Origin: Paenibacillus polymyxa
Lineage (GTDB): Bacteria; Bacillota; Bacilli; Paenibacillales; Paenibacillaceae
Direction of reading: 5' to 3'
Assembly (NCBI RefSeq): GCF_015710975.1
Contig: NZ_CP049783.1
Coordinates: 806,001 to 870,000, forward strand
Length of the DNA: 64,000 bases
Shown here: piece by piece, positions 36,515 to 45,400 of the stretch
Numbering within the stretch: the stretch's first letter is position 1
Layout of the letters: each line of letters begins with the position of its first letter
Program-made: the position numbers and the translations under genes
The notes under the pieces: model-generated
What the model was told of the DNA's origin: nothing
Databases searched by the model: none
The model's input: the letters and a program-made list of their open reading frames with translations, nothing else

Positions 36515-37333
36515 TTATGTTTTCCATACTTCATTCACCGCAGCGCGGAACATCTCGTCCAATTGCTGATCCCGTCCGCCCTCCATATGCTGAAGCAAAG
36601 GCGCCTTCTGTTCAAAATAAGCAATTTGCTGTTCAATAAAGTCATTCACCACCGAAAGCTGCGGCTCCATATCCAGCTCCTCACCCGCTTTTTTACGCTC
36701 CAGCAAAAGCTCGATCACCTGATAAAGTTCGGTATCAGCCGGAATGAATTCCTCCAGCAAGTCTACGAATTCCATCGGAGGCATGCTGTTGTATCGTTCA
36801 ATCCAGCCACAGGCCAGCAGCGGGCGCAGCACGTAAAAATACTTTTTAATCTTCACCTGTTCACCTTGCAAATAATCCCGATAATTTCCCCGCGCCATAT
36901 TCAGATAATGGTACATACATGACTTCGGAGAGAAGGTTAACGGCGAGATCGCACGAATCTGATCAGCCACTGAATACTGCTCCAGATAGGGAATCGGAGA
37001 TTGCAGCCATTCCAGCAAAGGCGGATTGGATTTGCGAAATAAATGGAGCGCCTTTTTCAAATCCCAGCCGTTTATATCCAGCATATTGCTGATTGGCCGC
37101 TCAATCACATCCCGCTTATCAAAAATAGATAAATACCATTCTATGGGTCTTACATAAATAAATCGAACATCATAGTCACTGTCCTGTGAAGGAAACCCCC
37201 ATGCCCGACTGCCTGATTCACAGGCGTATACAATGCGCACCTGCTCCTCCTGCTCCAACGCGCGCAGCTCACGCAAAATCGTTTCGCGCATTTCCGGTTG
37301 AATGAAACCCTGCCCATGCTTCACATCTGTCAT
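36515..37333 (-). CDS. RlaP-type predicted nucleotidyltransferase
   Basis: A 272-residue polymerase-beta-superfamily nucleotidyltransferase. The catalytic core is ESGSRAWGFPSQDSDYDVRFIYV: the G-S-R loop followed by the metal-binding D-x-D pair. MARGNYRDYLQGEQVKIKKYFYVLRPLLAC forms the helical part seen in RlaP (RNA-ligase-associated) proteins. It may add nucleotides to RNA 3' ends before ligation; that role is predicted, not shown. It lies 21 bases before hen1, with GGGAGG ahead of the ATG, so it is part of the repair operon. Confidence 0.8.
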   Translation of the reverse strand: MTDVKHGQGFIQPEMRETILRELRALEQEEQVRIVYACESGSRAWGFPSQDSDYDVRFIYVRPIEWYLSIFDKRDVIERPISNMLDINGWDLKKALHLFRKSNPPLLEWLQSPIPYLEQYSVADQIRAISPLTFSPKSCMYHYLNMARGNYRDYLQGEQVKIKKYFYVLRPLLACGWIERYNSMPPMEFVDLLEEFIPADTELYQVIELLLERKKAGEELDMEPQLSVVNDFIEQQIAYFEQKAPLLQHMEGGRDQQLDEMFRAAVNEVWKT

Positions 37334-37352
37334 GTTGTTCCCTCCCTTATCA

Positions 37353-38024
37353 TTAAAGTAATTCCCGAATCTGTTCTCTAATCGACTCCTCCGTTTCAGC
37401 TACCGATAAGCGGCGAAGACGCTCTGTCGTTTCCTCACCCCACATCTCAGAAGGCCATTCCTTGAGTACATGAAGCGCTGCATGACGATTGGAGGTCACC
37501 GGACTCCAGAGTCCGGCAGCAACTAGCTCTTGCCCCATTCCTTCGTAAGAAGACAATAGCTGAAGCAAAATACCCAGACACTGATGCGCTTCATACTCCG
37601 GTCCAAAGCCTGGCACATCAGCAGGACCAGAAGCAATCTCTTCCAGAGGCAAGCGCTTGTCTGCAAAAGCCACCAGCTTACGAGCCCGTTGTTCATCCTC
37701 TGTCCTGATGAGTTCAAAGTACAGATTAGGCTTGACTGGGTGTTTGCTTAATTGATCAAATAGCACGGGCCATACATCTAGTGCTAACATTCGAGCTGCG
37801 CGAATGGCACAGTGAAGATGCGGTGAATCTGCATGATGTAGTTCCTGCTCTACCAGCTTCATCCACTGCGGATCGTCCATCATCTGCTGGCATATCGACG
37901 CGTAACGTTTACGTAATTCCGGCGTCCATTCATGCTCATAACGTGCCTCCCATGAATCGTCTTCTTCATCGAGGAAGTCCGCAATATCCATGATGATCGT
38001 AAGATGCTTCACAGTCGTACACAT
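37353..38024 (-). CDS. C-terminal half of a split HEAT-repeat protein
   Basis: 223 codons of alpha-helical repeat sequence (for example PHLHCAIRAARMLALDVWPVLFDQLS, NRHAALHVLKEWPSEMW). It has no ribosome binding site of its own. Its first codons overlap the end of the upstream HEAT gene in a different frame. Removing one GT from the GTGT at about 38015-38018 would fuse the two into one protein of about 520 residues with an unbroken helix (NYLRHARLCTTVKHLTII). I read it as the lost C-terminal part of that protein, or a coupled second subunit. Role in RNA repair unknown; perhaps a scaffold or damage sensor. Confidence 0.55.
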   Translation of the reverse strand: MCTTVKHLTIIMDIADFLDEEDDSWEARYEHEWTPELRKRYASICQQMMDDPQWMKLVEQELHHADSPHLHCAIRAARMLALDVWPVLFDQLSKHPVKPNLYFELIRTEDEQRARKLVAFADKRLPLEEIASGPADVPGFGPEYEAHQCLGILLQLLSSYEGMGQELVAAGLWSPVTSNRHAALHVLKEWPSEMWGEETTERLRRLSVAETEESIREQIRELL

Positions 38025-38920
38025 AGTCTAGCATGACGAAGGTAGTTGCCTATGACCATAGCGGCATGCTCATAATCGTCTATACTTTCCGCAGGTCCGC
38101 CTGCCGCCAGCAAAGCCGACAGTATATCGCCTGCTCCGTCAAACAACTCCCGATCAATGTGCGGTACAGCCATGGCTGTATGCAGCTCGCCTTTATGAGC
38201 GCATTCATAAGCAAGGTACTCATACATGACATTATTGCGGAATCCTTCCCGTAATAACCAATCACGTATTTCCTGCCGCGCCGGCTCCAGTCGTTCCACG
38301 ACGTGAATACGTCCCCAACCATGTACCTGTAAGGCTAAATTATACAACTGCTCATTGGCCTGATCCGAAATATTACGGATAGCTACAGCCGCATATAGCG
38401 TGAATTCATCATGCTTGGCTAGTGTTAAAATAAGCTCGTGGTGCTGCTCTGTCTCCAGCAATCCGAGCAGCGCAATACCGACCTTCACCACATTGCGATG
38501 TGCTCCGTGTTCGGCCAGCCAACGCGCCTCCTCATACAATCGATCCGGCTGAATTGCTGGATGTTCGCGCACCGCATCTAGCAGCGGATCAATCAGGCTG
38601 AGCGCATTTCCCTCCATCAAGCGTACATACGTCTCACGTCTTGTTTTCATCCCTGGCTTGCGGCATTGTCTGGACAACAAGTGTGCTAGCTCCTTAATTT
38701 TCTCAGTCTCTCCATCTCCGCCAGCGCCATGATGTCCAAACGCTCCATCTAGCCCTCCTGCCACCCAACGCATCGTATGACCTGCCCAATATTCCTCATC
38801 ATCCGGCAAATGATCATCCGTAAGCCTGCCCTGAGGGTCCAATCCCTGCTTAATCGTTTCATAAATCGAAAGCTTACCTACCCATGGATATAACACTTCA
38901 TTTTTGAATCGTCCAAACAT
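38009..38920 (-). CDS. HEAT-repeat protein of the RNA-repair operon (N-terminal half)
   Basis: A 303-residue helical protein, first gene of the repair operon. Repeats such as NVVKVGIALLGLLETEQHHELILTLAKHDEFTLYAAVAIRNI are HEAT-like. It begins MFGRFKNEVLYPWVGKLSIYE, with AGAAGGGTGAGG upstream. It ends CVRL directly after a GT duplication that shifts the frame; the next frame carries on the fold. HEAT proteins commonly act as binding platforms, and in this context it could hold damaged RNA or protein partners. Function not known. Confidence 0.7.
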   Translation of the reverse strand: MFGRFKNEVLYPWVGKLSIYETIKQGLDPQGRLTDDHLPDDEEYWAGHTMRWVAGGLDGAFGHHGAGGDGETEKIKELAHLLSRQCRKPGMKTRRETYVRLMEGNALSLIDPLLDAVREHPAIQPDRLYEEARWLAEHGAHRNVVKVGIALLGLLETEQHHELILTLAKHDEFTLYAAVAIRNISDQANEQLYNLALQVHGWGRIHVVERLEPARQEIRDWLLREGFRNNVMYEYLAYECAHKGELHTAMAVPHIDRELFDGAGDILSALLAAGGPAESIDDYEHAAMVIGNYLRHARLCVRL

Positions 38921-39118
38921 GTTGCCTCACCCTTCTGTTATGTATGACTTTTTACTTATCGTGCTACCTTATGTCCCTATAATCCTTTATTTTGGAAGTC
39001 ATGAACATGGTGAAAGTATTACAAAGATGAATAAATTACCTTTTTCCTGCATCCCTTCCCTGATAGAATAAAGGGATACTTGTTTTCGGAGAACGGCTAC
39101 AGAAACGGGGAATGCATC
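38921..39118. promoter_or_regulatory. Divergent promoter region, repair operon and WYL genes
   Basis: This 198-base gap separates the RNA-repair operon from the regulator pair transcribed the other way. TAGAAT at about 39064 is a candidate -10 for the WYL genes. I found no clear -35, no sigma-54-type element and no LexA box. WYL autoregulation and control of the operon from here is inferred from layout. Confidence 0.4.
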
Positions 39119-40444
39119 ATGGCGAGAGAGAGTTTTGATAAAGAAATTCAATTCCTGCGTATGCTCACACTAACAAGCGGCGCTTATAATCGGCAGCAGT
39201 TTGCAGACAGACTTGGCATTTCGGTACATACCTTTGATAAAACGATCCGGCGCCTCAAGGAAATCGTCCAATCCGTACAACAGCAGTTGCCTGCGGAACA
39301 GGGACATGATTTTAATGAGATGCTGCGCTTTAATTATTACGAATCCACTGATCCGTTATTGTTATTCCTGTTTCGGGCCAAATCGCTCAAGGAATCGGAA
39401 AGCGTCCGCTTATCCCTTCTGCTGACAGCGCTGCAATCACAGCCTATGACCACCATGGAACTGCTGGACGCTTGCTGCAATGGGCTGCCTTCCGACAGTG
39501 CACTGCCGGATGAAAAAACAATCCGTTCTGATCTGAAATATCTGGTCGAAGTCGGCGTAGTTCGTAAGGAGCCTGGCGGCAGACCCTATCGCTATGCTGT
39601 CCGTAATGATCTGGTGACAGAACTGACGGACGAGGAATTACTGGACTTATATGATTTTGTGGACGTTATGGCCAACACTCAGCTCCCCTCTGTGCAGGGA
39701 TATCTGTTGCGAGATCATCTTAAAAAGGCCATGCGCCGCCAGCTCGGAGATCGGGAGATGGCAGAGCCTTTTTTATATAAATACCATTATTATTCACGCA
39801 TTCTGGACGAAGCCCATATTCATCCGCTTCTGCATGCCATTCGGCAACGCCGCTGCGTAACCTTTTTATATTTTTCGGCATCCAAACGAAGCATGTACGG
39901 GTCACAGAACACAAACCCACGATTTGAAAAAGAGACTGAAGGCCGTGAACATACCATTCTGCCCTTGCAAGTCATCTATGATCATCAATATGGACGTTGG
40001 TACGTGCTTGGTCATGTGGGCGGCAAAGGAATCATGAAGTTTCGTATGGAGGGCATGACCCAATTGGTGGAGGGCAAGCCTGTCCCAGAACAGCTTTATG
40101 CCGACCTGTTAGCCGTGTTGGAGGAAAAAATGCGGTACAGCTGGCTTGTTGATACGGGTCGTCCCGTGAAGGTAAGGGTACGTTTTTTTAATCCCGAAGG
40201 GGCAAAACGCAACTTTATTCGGGAACGTGTGCTGTCACAAGGACAATGGGGTACGATTACGGAGGAAGAAAGTGAATCCTTTATCTACGAAATCACAGTG
40301 AATGGAATCACTGAGATTAAACCGTGGATTCGCAGCTTCGGATCAAGCTGTGAGGTATTGGAGCCCCAGCGGCTGCGTAAGGAATTCAGACAGGAATGGA
40401 AGGAGCTGCAAGCCTATTATGAGCCTGTTCGAGAAAATATTTAA
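39119..40444 (+). CDS. WYL-domain transcriptional regulator
   Basis: A 441-residue protein. The N-terminal helix-turn-helix (YNRQQFADRLGISVHTFDKTIRRLKEIV) is followed by a second winged helix (PDEKTIRSDLKYLVEVGVVRKEPGG). The WYL domain reads HTILPLQVIYDHQYGRWYVLGHV, where the W-Y-x-L ligand residues appear as WYVL. A WCX-type C-terminal extension ends in EIKPWIRSFGSSCEVLEP. WYL regulators sense nucleic-acid or nucleotide ligands in several defence and repair systems. GGGGA lies seven bases before the ATG. It overlaps the second regulator by 26 bases. Confidence 0.85.
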   Translation: MARESFDKEIQFLRMLTLTSGAYNRQQFADRLGISVHTFDKTIRRLKEIVQSVQQQLPAEQGHDFNEMLRFNYYESTDPLLLFLFRAKSLKESESVRLSLLLTALQSQPMTTMELLDACCNGLPSDSALPDEKTIRSDLKYLVEVGVVRKEPGGRPYRYAVRNDLVTELTDEELLDLYDFVDVMANTQLPSVQGYLLRDHLKKAMRRQLGDREMAEPFLYKYHYYSRILDEAHIHPLLHAIRQRRCVTFLYFSASKRSMYGSQNTNPRFEKETEGREHTILPLQVIYDHQYGRWYVLGHVGGKGIMKFRMEGMTQLVEGKPVPEQLYADLLAVLEEKMRYSWLVDTGRPVKVRVRFFNPEGAKRNFIRERVLSQGQWGTITEEESESFIYEITVNGITEIKPWIRSFGSSCEVLEPQRLRKEFRQEWKELQAYYEPVRENI

Positions 40445-41219
40445 CTATCAGATTGTCTCACGGTTGGATGAATCGGGCGCTTTTGCTACCACCTCGCAGG
40501 AAAGAGTCTGGCTTAAGTCCATGCTTGCAGACTCGGCAGCGACAGAGGCTTTTACCCCGTCTACACTTGATAAGCTTCGGCAATTACTTGCAGACGACGA
40601 GCCATTGGAGGCCGATGGCAGCCTGCGCGAAAAGGCAGGAGTTCCTGCTGCTTCGGTTTATCATCCGCTCCTGCGTGAATTGCGTTCCATTCTGCGATCC
40701 CGTTCAGGCATCTGTATGACCTACAAACTGCGCAACGGACGCCTACATGAGCGAATGTCCGGATTTCCCTATAAGCTGGAGTTTTCCATGGTCAAAAAAG
40801 AATGGAGTCTGCTATGGTATAATCGCCGACATCGCGCATTCATGTCTACTAAACTATCCAACATCGTAACCGTTACGGAGGATGAGATTCTTCCTGAAGA
40901 AGCCGAGAAGTTTACCCAACGAATACTCGGTATACTGGAGTCGCGCAAAGAACAGGGCATCATTGAAATTATTCCTGTATACAACGGTGAAATGTCTCGT
41001 ATTTTATATGCTTTTTCCTGTTTTGAAAAAGAGGTCGAATATGTACAGGAAGCTGATACCTATCGTATTACGCTCACCTTCCAGGCAGACGAATGTGAAT
41101 ATGTGCTATCCAAAATCCGTTTCCTTGGCAAACGTGTCAAGGTCGTCCAAGGCTCACGGCTGATCTCACGAATGAAAGAAACAACAGCCAAAGCCCTCGC
41201 ACGGTACGAAGAGGAATAG
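40419..41219 (+). CDS. Second WYL-family regulator
   Basis: A 266-residue protein. It starts MSLFEKIFNYQIVSRLDESGAF inside the end of the upstream WYL gene. Its middle has SGFPYKLEFSMVKKEWSLLWYNRRHRAFMSTKLSNI, a WYL-like fold in which WSLLWY replaces the usual triad. A C-terminal WCX-like part has DTYRITLTFQADECEYVLSKIRFLGKRVKVV. No clear DNA-binding domain is present, so it may pair with the first regulator and supply ligand sensing. Overlap implies co-translation. It ends before a strong terminator. Confidence 0.7.
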   Translation: MSLFEKIFNYQIVSRLDESGAFATTSQERVWLKSMLADSAATEAFTPSTLDKLRQLLADDEPLEADGSLREKAGVPAASVYHPLLRELRSILRSRSGICMTYKLRNGRLHERMSGFPYKLEFSMVKKEWSLLWYNRRHRAFMSTKLSNIVTVTEDEILPEEAEKFTQRILGILESRKEQGIIEIIPVYNGEMSRILYAFSCFEKEVEYVQEADTYRITLTFQADECEYVLSKIRFLGKRVKVVQGSRLISRMKETTAKALARYEEE

Positions 41220-41248
41220 CTGCTGCAGAAATTAGGATCTATCCATGT

Positions 41249-41291
41249 AAAAAGCCCCCCCTCCGTCTGTTAATGAGACGAAAGGAGGGCC
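41249..41291. terminator. Bidirectional terminator between convergent genes
   Basis: GCCC-CTCC-GTCT pairs with AGAC-GGAG-GGGC (near-perfect, one C run longer), with A-rich and T-rich flanks. It serves the WYL genes on plus and the aldo/keto reductase on minus. Confidence 0.75.
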
Positions 41292-41377
41292 TATTAAATA
41301 CAGTACGTATAAACGAAACGAGGTCATGTACTTACATCCGCACACGTCTGCTGTAACAAGCTAGTCCGTAATGTCAG

Positions 41378-42355
41378 TTACGGCAAGGCTTGTCCACGTG
41401 CACTGACATACAATTGATACCATTCCTCACGGGTCATCAGCTCGCTCTGGCGTTCAGCATCCTGACATGCTTGGATTCGTTCAGGATTGGCGCTGCCAAT
41501 GACAGGCTGAATCCGTGCCGGATGCTTCATAAGCCAGCCCAGGACGATCGCTTCGCGTGTCGTCCCCTTTTCAGAGGCCAGCTTCTGCACCAGTTCTGCC
41601 GTCTTATGGATATGCTCAGGTTTTCCTTCCAGAGAACCTCCGCTAAAACGCCCCTGCGCCAGCGGTCCCCAAGCCTGGAGCTGAATATCCTCAGTTTGGC
41701 AATATTCCAGCAAACCTTCGCCAAAATGTACATTCGTCCCCGCCTGCTGGTTCACGTGTACGGTCTGATCTATAAAATGCAGATGTGCCAGGCTCATCTC
41801 CAGCTGATTAGCAATCAGCGGCTCCGTTAGGCTGCGCTCCAGAAAACGAATTTGGCTTACATTCATATTGGAAACGCCAAAATGCCGTACTTTGCCGGAT
41901 GTCTTAAGCTCGCTGAACGCCTTTGCTACTTCTTCCGGCTCTACCAGCGGATCGGGGCGGTGCAGCAGCAGGATGTCTAAATACTCAGTACCCAGACGCT
42001 TCAAGATACCATCTACGGACTCCATAATATGATCATATGAGAAATCAAAACGGCCTGGGAGCGTGCCATCCGGCAAAAAAATGCCGCATTTGGACTGAAT
42101 TACGATTTGTTCACGCAATCCGGGCTGTCCCTTTAAAATCCGACCGAAAATTTCTTCCGCTTTTCCCATACGATAGATATCCGCATGATCAAACATCGTA
42201 ATCCCGATGGATTGTGCAGCTTCTACAGCTCTCTCCGCTTCAACGACATGCTCCTGTGTATACGGTGCATGGCTCCATTCTCCACCAAAAGGCATGCAGC
42301 CAAGTACCAGCCGACTATCGGAGATTCCACGTTTCTGTAAAGGCATAATTTTCAT
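41378..42355 (-). CDS. Aldo/keto reductase
   Basis: A 325-residue NADPH-dependent oxidoreductase. The catalytic tetrad is visible: Asp in FDHADIYRMGKAEEIFG (Tyr in the same motif), Lys in IQSKCGIF and His in LLLHRPDPL. The cofactor-binding end reads IQPVIGSANPERIQACQDA. It resembles E. coli YdhF, which reduces ketones. Physiological substrate unknown. AAGGAGGAGCAGC precedes the ATG. It stands between the repair island and the lantibiotic locus and belongs to neither. Confidence 0.88.
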   Translation of the reverse strand: MKIMPLQKRGISDSRLVLGCMPFGGEWSHAPYTQEHVVEAERAVEAAQSIGITMFDHADIYRMGKAEEIFGRILKGQPGLREQIVIQSKCGIFLPDGTLPGRFDFSYDHIMESVDGILKRLGTEYLDILLLHRPDPLVEPEEVAKAFSELKTSGKVRHFGVSNMNVSQIRFLERSLTEPLIANQLEMSLAHLHFIDQTVHVNQQAGTNVHFGEGLLEYCQTEDIQLQAWGPLAQGRFSGGSLEGKPEHIHKTAELVQKLASEKGTTREAIVLGWLMKHPARIQPVIGSANPERIQACQDAERQSELMTREEWYQLYVSARGQALP

Positions 42356-42422
42356 GCTGCTCCTCCTTGAACCCTCAAAGTATTCCTTGCTTCATCAACA
42401 TTCGAATAGTTCGTCAAACCGC

Positions 42423-42463
42423 AAAAATCAGACGGAAAACATGTCGTTTCCCGTCTGATTTTA
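42423..42463 (-). terminator. Terminator at the end of the lantibiotic locus
   Basis: AAAATCAGACGG pairs with CCGTCTGATTTT, a 12-bp stem with T tail, 28 bases after the TraX-family gene. Confidence 0.85.
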
Positions 42464-42490
42464 TTTTAGTTACTTATTAGACAGCCCTTC

Positions 42491-43249
42491 TTATATGTAA
42501 TAATCAATAGCCAACTTCAGCAGATAAAGCGCGAGCAAATGCAGCGGATAAAACAAATAGAAGAAGGTTCGTGGACCTTTTCCCCTCTCTCCGTTATATC
42601 GGGATAGCAAAGGGAGTGCAAAAATACAGGCCCCGCCGATCGCAAACGGATAAAGATATTCGTTCATTGTGCTGGCGTTGATGCCCATGATGCTGAGCGA
42701 ATCGGGAACAGCCCATATAATGATGACTCCGAAAATGAACATAAGCGCAATTATTGCAATAATCCATCCGTTGTAAATCTTCTGTTGTTTGCGAGCCACA
42801 TAGAAAGCCAGAACCAGGAACACTCCAATCACACTCCAGTCTCCCAAAAGAGAGACTACGCAAAGAGCCGAAATAGCCAAGTATTTAAGCACAGGATTGG
42901 TCGTGTTGTCATAGAACCATATTGCCAGTAGGCCCATCAACAACGTTAGCATGATGTTTCCCGAAGTATACCAATCTTTAAATACCAATCCGTAAGGCAC
43001 CACACTGGCTAGCCCGGTTAGAGCAAGGCGCATTGTATATTTTTTGAAGCTTCTGGTATGGATATATCCTTCGGCTACAAAAAAAGCCATGATAGGCAAT
43101 GTAATTCTGCCTACCACCTGAAAGCCCAAAAAATCGGCAAAAAATAGCCCTCCAATATGATCAATTAGCATTGCCAATACTGCAATTAATTTTAAACTGG
43201 TGGCATCAATGCCTTTCACCTCTGCTTGAACGGATAATCTTTGTTCCAT
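42491..43249 (-). CDS. paenN: TraX-family N-acetyltransferase, probable lantibiotic acetylase
   Basis: A 252-residue membrane protein with about eight helices. It shows the TraX pattern: SLKLIAVLAMLIDHIGGLFF, then VVGRITLPIMAFFVAEGYIHTRSFKKYTMRL, and the ending FFYLFYPLHLLALYLL. TraX acetylates the N-terminal alanine of F pilin. Here the predicted mature lantibiotic also begins with Ala, and paenibacillin is known to be N-acetylated, so this gene very likely does that step. GGGGAGG precedes the ATG. It is the last gene of the locus, 46 bases after agrA. The symbol is from memory of the published cluster. Confidence 0.8.
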   Translation of the reverse strand: MEQRLSVQAEVKGIDATSLKLIAVLAMLIDHIGGLFFADFLGFQVVGRITLPIMAFFVAEGYIHTRSFKKYTMRLALTGLASVVPYGLVFKDWYTSGNIMLTLLMGLLAIWFYDNTTNPVLKYLAISALCVVSLLGDWSVIGVFLVLAFYVARKQQKIYNGWIIAIIALMFIFGVIIIWAVPDSLSIMGINASTMNEYLYPFAIGGACIFALPLLSRYNGERGKGPRTFFYLFYPLHLLALYLLKLAIDYYI

Positions 43250-43295
43250 ATTCCTCCCCTTTTCTTCCCGAAGAACTATGCCCTCCGTATCTATT

Positions 43296-44075
43296 CTATT
43301 CGTAAACAGGTCTGTTCAGGAGGCTCCGGTCTCCCATCTTATCTAAGAGGTGCTTCAACAATTGGCGGGAAACGGGAATAATGCGCCTTGCTTCTCCGGA
43401 ATTCTGATTGGTTTGAAAAATGATCTCCTTCTTGCTCTTATCTATAGATTCCACCTTCATCAGGTTTACGATAAATGCCCGATGACACCGGAACAACCTT
43501 GGGTCCTTAGCCTCAATATCTTTCAGATCGCCGTAAAACTCAAGAGTTCTGTTTTCGGAAACCAGACGGATTTTGTGGGGAACACCGGTTGTTTCAAAGT
43601 AATAAATGCTGGAGAAGGAAATTTGAAATTTCGTAAATTTATTGTCGAGTATAAACCAATCATTGACATCCAACACAGGCTTTCTTTGATGGGCAACAAC
43701 AAGAACTTCTCTGACCTTTTTTTCCATTTCATCCTGAGTAGCATCCTTGATAATGAAATCAAGAGCTGCTACCTTATATTGGAAGGTAAGCGGAGACAGA
43801 TGACCGTGGGTAGTTACAAAGACAATATGCCCATACATATCATATTTTCTGATTTCCTGGGCAACTTCCAGTCCCTTCATCTGACAACCAGAGATTTCAA
43901 TATCAAGGAAATACAAGTTATTCGCACAAGCTTTAGATTCAAAAAGCAGGAGATCCGGCTTACTGGTGGCAATGAGATTGCTGCAGCAGATGCCAAGTTC
44001 CTCGCAGCTTTTACGGACCATCTTTTCCATTATGCGCTGCTGGATAAACTGATCTTCCAGAATAAAAATATTCAT
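43296..44075 (-). CDS. agrA: AgrA-type LytTR response regulator
   Basis: A 259-residue regulator. The receiver domain has IFILEDQ, the phospho-acceptor Asp in NLYFLDIEISG, the switch Thr region VFVTTHG and Lys in IIKDAT. The LytTR DNA-binding domain covers about 140-250 (IYYFETTGVPHKIRLVSENRTLEFYGDL ... FRCHRAFIVNLMKVE). It should bind direct repeats ahead of the agr or lantibiotic promoter once phosphorylated by AgrC. It overlaps agrC by four bases. Confidence 0.88.
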   Translation of the reverse strand: MNIFILEDQFIQQRIMEKMVRKSCEELGICCSNLIATSKPDLLLFESKACANNLYFLDIEISGCQMKGLEVAQEIRKYDMYGHIVFVTTHGHLSPLTFQYKVAALDFIIKDATQDEMEKKVREVLVVAHQRKPVLDVNDWFILDNKFTKFQISFSSIYYFETTGVPHKIRLVSENRTLEFYGDLKDIEAKDPRLFRCHRAFIVNLMKVESIDKSKKEIIFQTNQNSGEARRIIPVSRQLLKHLLDKMGDRSLLNRPVYE

Positions 44076-45400
44076 GATGTCGCTCTCTTTATAATTAATG
44101 TTTGCGTGAAAAAATCCGGTTCCTTTTTGGTATCCAAAGTTACATACTTGTTGCTGCGCAGCACCTTTGCTATATTGTACAAGCCAAGACCTCGATTGTC
44201 CGCTTTCGTTGAAAAGTTCCGTTTGTAGAGATCATTCACCTTAATCCCGTCAAGTGCAGAATGATTATAAGAGTTTCGTATCGTCACCGTCTGAATATCG
44301 TCTTCATGGATCAGCACAATATTTATGGACGGATTGCAGGTCTCTAGTGCCGCATCGATTGCATTGTCCAGGAAACAAGAGATTACTCTGCAAAGGTCTA
44401 TAATATCCATATACATTTCACTGATACCGCTATCAATTTCCAGTTTTACGTCAACTCCACGCTTCTTTGCCACCAGCACCTTGGATGTAATAATACTCTT
44501 GAGCTCACTCACGTCCAGATTAATCAGGTTATCCAGACTATAGGAATATCCGTTCAACTGTGAGGCAGTAGGTTGGATAGAACTCTCATATATCCGCTTG
44601 ATCATCGCCAAATCCCCAGTTCTGATCCCCTCGTCCAGCATTAACAGGATATTGGTATAGTCATGTCTGAAGCCGCGGATGTCTTCGTACATTTTTTCAA
44701 TCTCCATAATATAAGCCTCCAGCTGCAGGTATTGTTCCGTCTTGTTCTTCTCTAGCTCACGTTCACGCAGGAAGCGATACAGCCAATTGATCGTCATCAG
44801 GAAGATGGAGGTCAAGCCGATCAGCATCAACACAATCTTTAATCTGCTTGGATACGGATTGTTGCTTTCACACTCCGAATAGATAATCAGTCCTAGTCCG
44901 ATGATCCCCAAGACTAAGATTAAAGAAGCTCCGACGATAAGCTTAATCCGATATATCTTCAAAAGCCTGACCGCCGGAGTAGGAAACAAATAAGACACAA
45001 GCTTTCGGAGCGCCAAGTAGATCAGCGGAGGTGAACAAGCGGTTAGGAAGGGCGCCGTCCATTTGTTTTTATATTCATAAGGAACCGCATAGCTGATTAC
45101 CGTTATGAAATAACCCAGCAGTGTCGTAATGAAGATGGTAAGGATGGCGTAGAAGCCTATGACCCACAAGGATTCATATTTGTCGGTCAACCACCCGTAT
45201 AATGCCAGTAGCACAAATAGAAATAGGTAAACAATCAGTCCGAAGTTATTCAGAGCTGTTATTCCGATAAAATAATACATGACTAAAAACAGCAGCAGCT
45301 TATAATTCATACGGAAAACGCTTAGACCATTGCCGCTGACCATATGATATATTACAAGATAGCTGGTGTATTGCAAAAAATAAATGCCGGATGTAATCAT
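44072..45400 (-). CDS. agrC: AgrC-type sensor histidine kinase
   Basis: A 442-residue kinase. Six to seven transmembrane helices (about 5-215) form the peptide sensor. A coiled coil leads to the phospho-acceptor His in DIRGFRHDYTNILLMLDEGI. The ATPase domain has ISCFLDNAIDAALE (N box) and NRGLGLYNIAKVL (G box), as in the HPK10 family. The ATG at 45400 is chosen because it overlaps the agrD stop as ATGA; a TTG at 45418 would have no binding site. It detects the processed AgrD peptide and phosphorylates AgrA. Confidence 0.85.
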   Translation of the reverse strand: MITSGIYFLQYTSYLVIYHMVSGNGLSVFRMNYKLLLFLVMYYFIGITALNNFGLIVYLFLFVLLALYGWLTDKYESLWVIGFYAILTIFITTLLGYFITVISYAVPYEYKNKWTAPFLTACSPPLIYLALRKLVSYLFPTPAVRLLKIYRIKLIVGASLILVLGIIGLGLIIYSECESNNPYPSRLKIVLMLIGLTSIFLMTINWLYRFLRERELEKNKTEQYLQLEAYIMEIEKMYEDIRGFRHDYTNILLMLDEGIRTGDLAMIKRIYESSIQPTASQLNGYSYSLDNLINLDVSELKSIITSKVLVAKKRGVDVKLEIDSGISEMYMDIIDLCRVISCFLDNAIDAALETCNPSINIVLIHEDDIQTVTIRNSYNHSALDGIKVNDLYKRNFSTKADNRGLGLYNIAKVLRSNKYVTLDTKKEPDFFTQTLIIKRATS

